Assembly (NCBI GenBank): GCA_035528375.1
Contig: DATKYS010000031.1
Span: 31,034-95,033 of the forward strand
DNA: 64,000 bases
Direction: 5' to 3'
Source of the DNA: a bacterium
GTDB taxonomy: Bacteria > RBG-13-66-14
Below are positions 1 through 7,910 of the stretch, piece after piece. The notes beneath the pieces are model-generated. The model worked only from the letters and a program-made list of their open reading frames with translations, made no database searches and was not told the DNA's origin. Every line of letters starts with the position of its first letter. Positions within the stretch are counted from its first letter, which is position 1. A program made the position numbers and the translations under genes.

Positions 1-1
1 G

Positions 2-829
2 TGGGTGTACGAGACCCACCCCGGCGGCGGCGATTACCAGGACGTCCCCGCCTGGATCGAGCTCTCCCGGGACGGCGAGTGGATCGTCGTCGGTTACTGG
101 GGCGACCAAACCAAGGCCAACCCCGAGGTGCAGATTCTGCGGGATTCCAAGCCCGACGGCCTCTGGTTCGGCTTCTACACGCCGGGGTCCGTCTTCGGGG
201 TGGACATCTCCCCCGGGGGGGAGTACGTGGTCAGCGCCGGCAAGGGGGTGCACGCCAACCAGATGGGCTCGGGCGGGGACATCTTCGCCGGGTACGTGGA
301 CCCCGAGGCCGGCGTAGCGGTCGTCTCCTTCGAGGCTGAGCCTGCGGCGGACGGGGTTCTCGTGCGCTGGTGCGTAGAGGGGGCCGTCGAGGTTGATATT
401 CAGCGGGACGGAGAGCCGCTCTCGGACTCGCCGCTCCCGGCCGCGGGCGCTTATTTGGATCCGGGATTGGCCTCTGGGACCTACGCCTATACTCTGCGCG
501 CCTACGACGACACGGGGGGGTACGTCGAGGCGGGTCCGATCGAGGTGGAGTACGTCCGGGACGGGGATGGGCTTTGGCTCTCGACGCCCTACCCCAACCC
601 GGCGGGCGCGGGGGCGGTTCTCGCCTTCAACCTGCCGGAGGAGGCCCGGGTGACCGTCGCGCTTTACGACGTGGCGGGGCGCCGGGTGGCGACGCCGGTG
701 GACGCGTTCCTGCCGCGGGGTCGTCATTCTTTCGGGTTGGACACGGCCGAGTTACCGCCGGGCGTGTACCTGGTGCGCCTGAGCGCCGACGGTGAAACGG
801 TGACCACACGCCTGGCCGTGGTCCGCTGA
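2..829 (+). CDS. Secreted/surface protein with C-terminal FlgD/Por-like sorting domain (5' end outside window)
   Basis: The reading frame is open from the first complete codon, so the start lies upstream of the window. The first ~100 residues contain two blade-like segments (SRDGEWIVVGYWGD and VDISPGGEYVVSAGKG) resembling a beta-propeller. A fibronectin-III-like stretch follows (residues ~115-185). The last ~85 residues begin with the motif YPNPAGAGAVLAFNLP and continue with VTVALYDVAGRRVA and LPPGVYLVRL, the pattern of FlgD-Ig / Por-secretion C-terminal domains, which are exported and surface-anchored or released in FCB-type bacteria. Export is inferred. The substrate and partners cannot be seen. 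A 69-base gap separates it from the DUF58 gene, so they may not be cotranscribed. Confidence 0.75.
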   Translation, partial: WVYETHPGGGDYQDVPAWIELSRDGEWIVVGYWGDQTKANPEVQILRDSKPDGLWFGFYTPGSVFGVDISPGGEYVVSAGKGVHANQMGSGGDIFAGYVDPEAGVAVVSFEAEPAADGVLVRWCVEGAVEVDIQRDGEPLSDSPLPAAGAYLDPGLASGTYAYTLRAYDDTGGYVEAGPIEVEYVRDGDGLWLSTPYPNPAGAGAVLAFNLPEEARVTVALYDVAGRRVATPVDAFLPRGRHSFGLDTAELPPGVYLVRLSADGETVTTRLAVVR

Positions 830-898
830 GGTCGCCCGGCCTTGGGGCTGACGGCGCCGGGTGTACTCACGATCCTGTGTTGAATAAAAAAGGACTCG

Positions 899-1831
899 AT
901 GGTCGAAGCATTCAACCCGCTCGATCCGGCCGCCGTGGCCGAAATCGGGGACCTCCGCCTCCGGGCGCGCCTGGTGGTGGAGGGCCTGCTGACCGGTCTG
1001 CACCGCTCGCCCCTGCGCGGCGTGGCCCAGGAGTTCGTCGAGCACCGCCCCTACCGGCCCGGTGACGAGCCGCGCCTGGTGGACTGGCGGGTCTGGGCCA
1101 AGACCGACCGGCTGTACGTGAAGAATTTCCGGCAGGAGGCCGATCTGCGCTGCTGGTTGGCGGTGGACACCTCGGCCTCGATGGATTACGCGGGAGGGCG
1201 TTCGCGCGGCGTGACGAAACTGGGCTACGCGGTGAGCCTGGCGGCCGCCCTGGCCTACATCGTCGTCCGTCAGGGGGACGGCCTGGCGCTGGCCGGCTTC
1301 GGCGAGGGGATAGAGCCCTACCTGCCGCCGCGGAGGGGGCCCCTGCAACTCTCCATCGTCCTCTCCGCGCTCGGCGGGCTGAAGACCGGAGGCCGGACGG
1401 ATTTCGCCGCCCTGGCCCGGGAGCTCGCCGCCCGGACCACCCGCCGCGGCCTGTTCGTCATCATCTCGGACCTCTGGGGCGACCCCGAAGCCCTCGGTAC
1501 GTCCCTGGCCGCCCTGGCCGCCCGCAAGCACGAGCTCCTCTGCCTGCACATCCTGGACCCCGACGAGCTGGAGCCCGATTTCAAGGGGGCCCTGCTGCTG
1601 GAGGACGCCGAGGATTCCAGCCGCCTGCCGGTGGATGGTGAGGCGCTCGCCCTGCGCTACCGCCGGCGCGCCCGGGAGCATTTCGAAAAAATCTCCGGTC
1701 GGCTACGCTCGGCGGGCATTGATTACCTCCGCCTGACCACCGACGAGCCCTTCACCGGCCCACTCCGCCGCTTCCTCTCCCGGAGGGCCGACCTCGTGGC
1801 CGCGGTGGGCCGTAGAACCCTGAGACGGTAG
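899..1831 (+). CDS. DUF58 domain protein (von Willebrand-type)
   Basis: 310 residues with the DUF58 signature: a basic N-terminal block with VEHRPYRPGDEPRLVDWRVW (residues ~50-70), then a vWA-like fold with a DxSxS metal-site motif starting at Asp90 (AVDTSASMD), and a second acidic strand (FVIISDLWGD). No transmembrane segment is visible, so it is probably cytoplasmic or membrane-associated. Such proteins usually sit next to a MoxR AAA+ ATPase and BatA-like proteins and are thought to help assemble or fold envelope and metalloprotein complexes. Here the BatA-like gene follows 2 bases downstream, but no MoxR gene is present on the visible upstream side. The ATG start gives a normal family length. 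Confidence 0.9.
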   Translation: MVEAFNPLDPAAVAEIGDLRLRARLVVEGLLTGLHRSPLRGVAQEFVEHRPYRPGDEPRLVDWRVWAKTDRLYVKNFRQEADLRCWLAVDTSASMDYAGGRSRGVTKLGYAVSLAAALAYIVVRQGDGLALAGFGEGIEPYLPPRRGPLQLSIVLSALGGLKTGGRTDFAALARELAARTTRRGLFVIISDLWGDPEALGTSLAALAARKHELLCLHILDPDELEPDFKGALLLEDAEDSSRLPVDGEALALRYRRRAREHFEKISGRLRSAGIDYLRLTTDEPFTGPLRRFLSRRADLVAAVGRRTLRR

Positions 1832-1833
1832 CC

Positions 1834-3717
1834 TTGCTGCAATTTTCCGCCCCCTGGCTGCTCTTCGCCCTGCCGGCGGCGCTCCTGCCGCTCCTGTTGT
1901 ACTGGTGGAAGCGCAGGCAGAGGCATCGGCGCCGCTTCCCCTCCCTACAGCTCGTCCGGCAGACGGCCGCGGAGCAGGCACGTCGTCTGCGGCTCCGGGA
2001 AATCCTGCTGCTGCTGTTGCGCATCCTGGCCCTGGCGTGCCTCGTTCTGGCGGCGGCGGGACCCGTCGTTCGCTCCGAGGGCATCCTGGGCGGCGTCCCC
2101 GAGAGGGTGGTGGTCCTGCTGGACCGCTCGCTCTCCATGACGGCCGTGGACTCGGGCGGGGAGCGGTTCGAGAGGGCCAAGAGCGCCTGCGCGCGGTACC
2201 TCAAGCTGCTGCCCGCCGGGACCCCGGTGGATTTAGTCGCCTTCGACGACCACCCGCGCCCCGCGGCCGAATCCGTGGAGCCTATCGAGGCGCTCGCGGC
2301 CCTGGGCGGCGTCGAGGCGGGGCTGGGGGGCACAGATCTCGCCTCGGCCCTGGAGTTCGCCGCCTCCAGGCTGGGCACCTCCGGGGGTAAAGGCGTCGCG
2401 GCGCTGTTCAGCGATCTCCCCGCCGCCTGCGTCACCGGGCCGCTCGCATTCCCCTACCCCCTCCTCGTCTACCCCGCCGGTATTTCAGCCCGGAACGGAG
2501 GCATCAAGGAGCTCGGAGCCCGGAATCCCCTGCCCCTGGCCGGGGCCGAGCTGGAACTGACCGCCTCGGTCACCGGCCCGCCCCGGGATTACCGGCTGTC
2601 CACCGGCGGCCAGGAGGCGTCGCTGCGGGAATCGGTCGGAGGCCGGTTCGACATGGGTGTCGTACCCGTCGATCCCGGCTGGACGGTCATCCAACTCACC
2701 GCCGAGCCGTCCGACGCCTTCGGGGTGGACGACGTCGCGCGGCTGGCGGTCCTCGTGCATCCGGCGCCGGCCGTCTTCACCCTCGGCGACGCGGGGCTTC
2801 TCGGGACGGCCCTGGACACCGCTCCCGGGCTGGCCGCCGGGACGACCGACGCCGCCGGGGCCGACGTGTTACTCTGGAACGCCCAGCGACCACTGAGCGC
2901 GGAGCAGGAAACGTTGGTGAAGACCCGGCTGGATGGGGGCGCCGGCCTGATGATCGCCGTACCGCCCGAGGACGGGCTCGCCTTCCCCCCCTGGACGGGT
3001 ATCGGGTCGGCGGTCCGCCGGGAGGCGGCGGCGGGGTACAGGCTGGGCCGGATTCCCGAGAACGAGGTCACCCGACCCCTCGCCGGTCCCCTCGGCGAGC
3101 TGACCCGGAGCACGGTCGCCGACCGCATCGCCGCTTGCGCCCTGAGCGACGAGTGGCGGGTTCTCCTCCGCTACTCGGGTGGTGAGCCGGCGCTGGCGTA
3201 CCGGGGATTTTCCACGGGAAGGCTGCTCCTCTGGCTGCTGCCATATCGGCTCCAGGACGGGACCTTCGCCGCCACGGAGGCCTTCCCCTCCCTTTTCAAC
3301 CAGGCGCTCCGGTTCTGCGCTTACGGTGAGGCCGAGTCGGCTGCGTACACCGCAGGGCGGGTCCTGACCGTTCCGACTTCGAGGGGTGGGAGGCTCACGG
3401 CGCCCGACGGCGGGGAGACGATCCTGGACGGGGACGGGCCCTGGAGCGTCGAGCTCGATCGTCTGGGGGTGTGGAGGCTGGAATCGGATGCGGGCGAACA
3501 GATGTTCGCCGTCAACGCCCCGACCGGCGAGGGCGACCTCACCGTTCTGGACCCCGGCGATTACGGGCTGCTCGGCCCCTCGATCGAGGTGCTGATGTCG
3601 GAGCGGCTGACCCCGGAGGCCGTCCCGGTCCCCTTCCCCCTGTGGCGCGTGCTGTTGGCGCTGACCGTCCTATTCCTCCTGGCGGAGCTGGCGCTGGCCG
3701 ACGCCCGTTGGCGTTAG
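1834..3717 (+). CDS. BatA-type membrane protein with vWA domain
   Basis: 627 residues, TTG start 2 bases after the DUF58 stop, so translation is likely coupled. The N-terminus is a BatA domain: transmembrane helix (PWLLFALPAALLPLLLYWW), a basic loop, then a second helix (EILLLLLRILALACLVLAAA). A vWA domain follows with the MIDAS motif DRSLS at Asp97. The middle has a glutamine-amidotransferase-like region of the kind seen in these proteins, and the C-terminus ends in a helix (LWRVLLALTVLFLLAELAL). Family knowledge places it in the inner membrane with a large soluble vWA region. Its role (aerotolerance or envelope-complex assembly in other bacteria) is not proven here. Confidence 0.88.
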   Translation: MLQFSAPWLLFALPAALLPLLLYWWKRRQRHRRRFPSLQLVRQTAAEQARRLRLREILLLLLRILALACLVLAAAGPVVRSEGILGGVPERVVVLLDRSLSMTAVDSGGERFERAKSACARYLKLLPAGTPVDLVAFDDHPRPAAESVEPIEALAALGGVEAGLGGTDLASALEFAASRLGTSGGKGVAALFSDLPAACVTGPLAFPYPLLVYPAGISARNGGIKELGARNPLPLAGAELELTASVTGPPRDYRLSTGGQEASLRESVGGRFDMGVVPVDPGWTVIQLTAEPSDAFGVDDVARLAVLVHPAPAVFTLGDAGLLGTALDTAPGLAAGTTDAAGADVLLWNAQRPLSAEQETLVKTRLDGGAGLMIAVPPEDGLAFPPWTGIGSAVRREAAAGYRLGRIPENEVTRPLAGPLGELTRSTVADRIAACALSDEWRVLLRYSGGEPALAYRGFSTGRLLLWLLPYRLQDGTFAATEAFPSLFNQALRFCAYGEAESAAYTAGRVLTVPTSRGGRLTAPDGGETILDGDGPWSVELDRLGVWRLESDAGEQMFAVNAPTGEGDLTVLDPGDYGLLGPSIEVLMSERLTPEAVPVPFPLWRVLLALTVLFLLAELALADARWR

Positions 3718-3831
3718 AGGGTGGAGGTCGGGATTTGCCGGGGGCATTACTTCGCTTCGCTTCGTTTTACCGGGGGCTTTACTTCCTTCGTTTCCGCGGA
3801 TAACGTGGTGCGGCCTCACCATCGCGGGTTG

Positions 3832-3840
3832 TGGTATTAT
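3832..3840 (+). promoter_or_regulatory. Extended -10 promoter for the histidine kinase
   Basis: TGG-TATTAT lies 35 bases before the ATG at 3876. No good -35 is found 16-18 bases upstream. It matches the extended -10 form seen repeatedly in the window and argues that the kinase starts at 3876, not at the in-frame GTG at 3831 inside this element. Confidence 0.55.
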
Positions 3841-3875
3841 TCGGTTCTGATTCTAAACTGCGCCCGTTTAACTAC

Positions 3876-6800
3876 ATGCGGACAAAACTCTTCAAGTTCA
3901 GTTGGATCGTCCTCTCGCTGCTTCTGGTCGCGCTGACCACCCTGACCCTGTTGTTCGATATTGGGGCCGGGAGGGAGGCGGTGCAGAATTTCGCCGTGGA
4001 GCAGGAGGATCTCCTGCACTCGGCGGTGTACGGCATCACCGAGGCCTTCAACGACCTTTCCAATTCCATCTCGATTCTGGCCCACCCCGAGGTCGCGCGG
4101 GGAACGGCCGAGCTCCGAGCGGCCATGGCGGCCGTTTATGAGCATTCCCAGTTGCGCGGCTCCAAGAGCTTCCTCCACATCGCCTTCTACGACGAGGCCG
4201 GCGGCGCCGTCATCGTCTACCCGCCCGGTTCTTCCGCACCGTCCGTCCCGGCGGATAAACAACCCACAGAGGCAAGGGGTTTAAACCCCTTGTCTCCCGA
4301 CGGGGTGAGCGTGTCCGAGCCCTGCCTCACCGACGAGGGCTGCTTCGTAACCGTGAGCATCCCGGTGCGCAGCGGGGCCGTTCAGGGTCGAATCGTAGGC
4401 TATCTGGACCTCTCCCGCGCCTTCTCCGCGGGGCGGAACGATGGCGGTTACCTCTCCGGGGTCATCCACTCGGGCGCGACCTGTTACGTCCTCAACGGAT
4501 CGGGCATGATCCTCCAGGGTCTCGACCACTCGCCCGGCTGGAAAGGTGCGGCCTACGGCGCGACCTACGGCGCTTTGGCTCAGCCCGCCGGAGAGGCGGG
4601 CCCCGCGCAGGCGTCCGGGAGGCGCGGCCTACGGAGTTTGAGCAGCGTAGCGGAAGCGGAGGATCCGCGGTCGGCGCTCGCTTCCATCTTCGTAACCAAC
4701 GGCTACGGCGGTCCCGTCCGGCTGACCCTGGCCGACACGCACCGCGAGGCGGTGGGCGTCCTGCGCCCCTTCGAGCTCGGTGGGCACCGCTTTGAGCTCC
4801 TGAGCCTCAAAGACTCCGAAGGGGTTATCGCGCCGGCGAAGAACGCCCAGAGGCGGTACTTTTTCACGTTCGTAGGATTCTTCCTCCTCTTGGTGGCGGG
4901 CGGCGTCATCTACTGGCGCCACAATCTGATCCGCCTGAAAAAAGAGCGGGAGGAGGGTGATCGCGAGGCGCGGGAACTCGAAATGGTCGGCATAACGAGC
5001 ATAAGGGAGATAAGCCAGTCCCTCACCCGGGAACTCGAGCTGTCGCAGCTCCTGGACCTCCTTTGCGGGAAGATCTCCGAGGCTCTCGGGCTGGCCGGTC
5101 TGCAGGTTCTCGCGCCGGTGGAACGGCGCGCCGAAGGGCGGGAAGTGTCGTACCGCCTGCTGGCGAACCACTTCTCGGACGAGCTCAAGCGGGCTTTGAA
5201 CCGGCGGAAAGGCGGGGGCGTCGAGTCCCGCGGCAACCCCCTCTTCACTGCCGAATCGCTCCCGCGGGTGATGGACGACATTGTGGAGCGGATGAAGACG
5301 ACGGGGTGTTCTCTGCGTATGGGTCACGAAACCCGGGAGGCAGGGGAGAACGGGGGGGGTGCACAGATCCTCGGTGAACTCAAACTCCTGTGGGACGATG
5401 CCCTCAAGTCGGCCCGGGGGGTCGGGATAGCGGAGCTCATCGTCTCCCCCTTGGTGTCGAAGGACCACTTCGAGGGGGTGGCGGTGTTCCTGCCGTCCAG
5501 GGGAGGGATTCCCCTGGAGCTCTACGAGACCTTCGCCGCGAACCTTGCCCAGGCAATACAGGGCGCGCGCGACATCGAGCACCAGAAGAAAACGCTCGAG
5601 GAGCTGGACCAGGCGTATGGTCGGTTGAGGGCCTTCTCGCGCATCGGCGCCGAGATCATCCTCCAGAAGAATTTTTACAAGATAGGGCAGACGATTGTGG
5701 ACGCTATCACCACTTACTCGACATTCTCGCGGGCGGTTCTGTCCCTCGTCGAGGGGGAGGGGATGAGGAGGGTGGCGTTCTCGAAGCTGACGCAGGAGGA
5801 AATCGCCGAGCTTCTGGACAGGCGGCCGTTCAGCCTGGAGGACCTGGAGAGGATTAAGGCGAACGCCAATAAAATCAGCCGCTCGTACTACCTGCCCGCG
5901 GCGCTGGTCCGGGGGACCATCGGAGAGCAGGGGCTGGCCTCGATGCGCGCTCGGGAGGAGTTCATAGACTGGGACCCCAACGACTTCTTCTTCGTGCCTC
6001 TCGAAGGGCCCACGGGGATGTTGGGGGTCATATCGTTGGACGACCCCCGGGACGGGCTCGCGCCCACCGAGGCGACGATACAGCCGCTGGAATCCTTCGC
6101 CCACCTGGCGGCCCAGGCGATTACCACGTCAAAGCTGCGTTGGGAATTGGAGCGCTCGCAGAACGATTACCGCAACCTCTTCCGCGACGCCACCGACGCG
6201 CTCTTCGTCCTCGACGAGGAGCTGGAGGTCATGACCTTCAACCGCCAGTTCTCCACCCTGGTCGGCGAGCCGGGGGGGGACTTCGCCGGGACGAGCTTTC
6301 TGGACCTCGTGATGCCCGACTGGCGGGCCGCGGTGACGCGCGCCTTTGAAAGGGTGAGGTCGGGCCTGGGGCGTCAGGAGCTGGAGTTCCACCTGCAATC
6401 GCGCTCCAGACCATCGCGCATCGTCGCCATGAGCGTCGAGGCCAAGGCCTTCCCCCGCCACATGACCGGCGAGGAGCTGGGGTTTTCATCCATCCACGAC
6501 GGGGGCAACGGTGATCTGCGGGAGGTGATGGACCCCAAGACGGACCTCGACCTGGCGGTGGACGGGGGGTACATCCGCTACCAGGGGTCTCTCCGCGACA
6601 TCACCTCCGCGAAGGAGGCCGAGCGTGAGCTCCTGCGGCGACAGGAGCAGCTGAAAATCATCAACACCCTCGGACGGCTGGCGCTGTCCTCCTTCGATTT
6701 GGAACCCCTGTTCCGTAAAACCGTGAACGCCATCCACCAGTCCCTGGGTTACGACAACGTCGCCCTCTTCATACTGGACGCCGAGGCGGGCGATCTCGTC

Positions 6801-7910
6801 CTGGAGGCCCAATCGGGCATCTTCGACGTGCTGGTCGGTCGGGGTTACCGGGCCCCCGCCACCGAAGGCGTCGTGGGGTGGACGGCACGGTCCGGCGTCA
6901 CCCGCTACGTCCCCGACACCTCGAAGGATCCCCACTACATCATGCCCGCCGGCATTTTCGAAATCGGGGCGGAGCTCGCGATCCCCCTCCTCGTCGAGGG
7001 GGAGGTCAAGGGGGTGCTCGACCTCGAAACGACGCAAACCGAAGCCTTCGATCCGGCGGATATCTCGGCCCTGGAGACGGTCGCCGATCAGCTCTCCCAG
7101 GCGATACACAACATCAACCTCTACCAGGAGCTGCGCGAGCGCGCCCTGGCACTCGCCCTGGCCAACGAGGAGCTCCTGAAGGTAGACAAGATGAAGTCAG
7201 ACTTCGTCTCCATGGTTTCCCACGAGCTCAACACCCCGGTCACCGTCATCAAAGGCTACGCCCAGCTCATGGCCGGTCGCGTCATCGGCGAGATCAACGA
7301 GAAGCAGCAGGACATCCTGGAAACCATCATCGAAAAATCCGACCACCTGAGCCACCTCATCATCGAGCTCCTGGACCTCTTGAAAATCGAAACCGGTCAG
7401 TACACCCCGGAGCTCATAACCGCCAACCTGACCAAAATGTTGGAGGAGTTCTTCGTAGAGCAATCGGCGTACCTCGCCACCCCGCGGATGAGCCTGGTCC
7501 TCGAGCTCCCCAAACAGCCCATCATCGCCGATGTTGACCTTCCCAAAATACGGACCGTCTTCACCCATCTTCTCTCGAACGCCAACAAGTTCACCATCGG
7601 CGAGGGCACGGTGACCGTCTCCTGCGTCGAGACCGTGGACCACTACCGCTTCACGATCGCCGACACCGGCATCGGCATCCCCGAGATCGAGTTCGAGCGC
7701 ATCTTCGAGCGTCTTTACCAGGTTGATTCGACGCTCACCCGCCACTACGGCGGAACGGGCCTTGGCCTCGCGGTGACCCGCGCCATCATCGAACGCCACC
7801 ACGGCCGCATCTGGGTCGAGTCGGAGCTCGGCGAGGGCAGCCGCTTCATCTTCACCCTGCCCAAGAGCCCCGGCGAAAGACCTCCGGAGCCCCCCGGCGG
7901 TTCCGTCTGA
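3876..7910 (+). CDS. Multi-domain sensor histidine kinase (GAF-GAF-PAS-GAF-HisKA-HATPase)
   Basis: 1344 residues. The N-terminal helix (~9-27), a ~300-residue extracytoplasmic region and a second helix (~328-348) form a membrane sensor. Inside the cell come GAF-like domains (~375-560, ~585-755), a PAS domain (~763-870, YRNLFRDATDALFVLDEE), another GAF (~925-1090), a HisKA domain with phospho-accepting His1116 (SHELNTP) and an HATPase with N box (HLLSNANKFT), G1 (DTGIGIP) and G2 (GGTGLGLA). It should autophosphorylate in response to an unknown signal. No response regulator lies nearby, so the partner is unknown. The sensor region contains two in-frame segments that look like inserted repeat DNA (4264-4305, 4566-4672). 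The stop overlaps the next start (TGATG). Confidence 0.93.
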   Translation: MRTKLFKFSWIVLSLLLVALTTLTLLFDIGAGREAVQNFAVEQEDLLHSAVYGITEAFNDLSNSISILAHPEVARGTAELRAAMAAVYEHSQLRGSKSFLHIAFYDEAGGAVIVYPPGSSAPSVPADKQPTEARGLNPLSPDGVSVSEPCLTDEGCFVTVSIPVRSGAVQGRIVGYLDLSRAFSAGRNDGGYLSGVIHSGATCYVLNGSGMILQGLDHSPGWKGAAYGATYGALAQPAGEAGPAQASGRRGLRSLSSVAEAEDPRSALASIFVTNGYGGPVRLTLADTHREAVGVLRPFELGGHRFELLSLKDSEGVIAPAKNAQRRYFFTFVGFFLLLVAGGVIYWRHNLIRLKKEREEGDREARELEMVGITSIREISQSLTRELELSQLLDLLCGKISEALGLAGLQVLAPVERRAEGREVSYRLLANHFSDELKRALNRRKGGGVESRGNPLFTAESLPRVMDDIVERMKTTGCSLRMGHETREAGENGGGAQILGELKLLWDDALKSARGVGIAELIVSPLVSKDHFEGVAVFLPSRGGIPLELYETFAANLAQAIQGARDIEHQKKTLEELDQAYGRLRAFSRIGAEIILQKNFYKIGQTIVDAITTYSTFSRAVLSLVEGEGMRRVAFSKLTQEEIAELLDRRPFSLEDLERIKANANKISRSYYLPAALVRGTIGEQGLASMRAREEFIDWDPNDFFFVPLEGPTGMLGVISLDDPRDGLAPTEATIQPLESFAHLAAQAITTSKLRWELERSQNDYRNLFRDATDALFVLDEELEVMTFNRQFSTLVGEPGGDFAGTSFLDLVMPDWRAAVTRAFERVRSGLGRQELEFHLQSRSRPSRIVAMSVEAKAFPRHMTGEELGFSSIHDGGNGDLREVMDPKTDLDLAVDGGYIRYQGSLRDITSAKEAERELLRRQEQLKIINTLGRLALSSFDLEPLFRKTVNAIHQSLGYDNVALFILDAEAGDLVLEAQSGIFDVLVGRGYRAPATEGVVGWTARSGVTRYVPDTSKDPHYIMPAGIFEIGAELAIPLLVEGEVKGVLDLETTQTEAFDPADISALETVADQLSQAIHNINLYQELRERALALALANEELLKVDKMKSDFVSMVSHELNTPVTVIKGYAQLMAGRVIGEINEKQQDILETIIEKSDHLSHLIIELLDLLKIETGQYTPELITANLTKMLEEFFVEQSAYLATPRMSLVLELPKQPIIADVDLPKIRTVFTHLLSNANKFTIGEGTVTVSCVETVDHYRFTIADTGIGIPEIEFERIFERLYQVDSTLTRHYGGTGLGLAVTRAIIERHHGRIWVESELGEGSRFIFTLPKSPGERPPEPPGGSV
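4264..4305 (+). repeat. Inverted repeat inserted in frame in the kinase sensor region
   Basis: A palindrome, AGGGGTTTAAACCCCT, sits inside the coding sequence and is preceded by GAGGCA and followed by TGTCTCC. It encodes TEARGLNPLSPDG. A closely related sequence is found in the noncoding gap at 56037-56095 and a shorter relative in the GH57 N-terminus at 7947-7974, which marks it as a dispersed element and not native coding sequence. Confidence 0.6.
4566..4672 (+). repeat. Second probable in-frame repeat insertion in the kinase
   Basis: A stretch rich in short repeats and hairpins (GCCCGCC-GGAGA-GGCGGGC; repeated GCGGCCTACGG at both ends) encodes low-complexity Ala/Gly/Ser/Arg residues (LAQPAGEAGPAQASGRRG) in the sensor domain. 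The composition differs from the flanking protein. The boundaries are approximate and the insertion origin is inferred. Confidence 0.4.

Noticed and set aside
899..3717. Complete MoxR-BatA operon
   Set aside because: Only the DUF58 and BatA-like genes are visible; the gene upstream is a FlgD-tail surface protein and no MoxR ATPase is in the window.
3739..3800. Short TTACTTCG-type repeats before the kinase gene
   Set aside because: A similar phrase occurs near 23885 but the match is short and irregular; not enough to call a repeat family.
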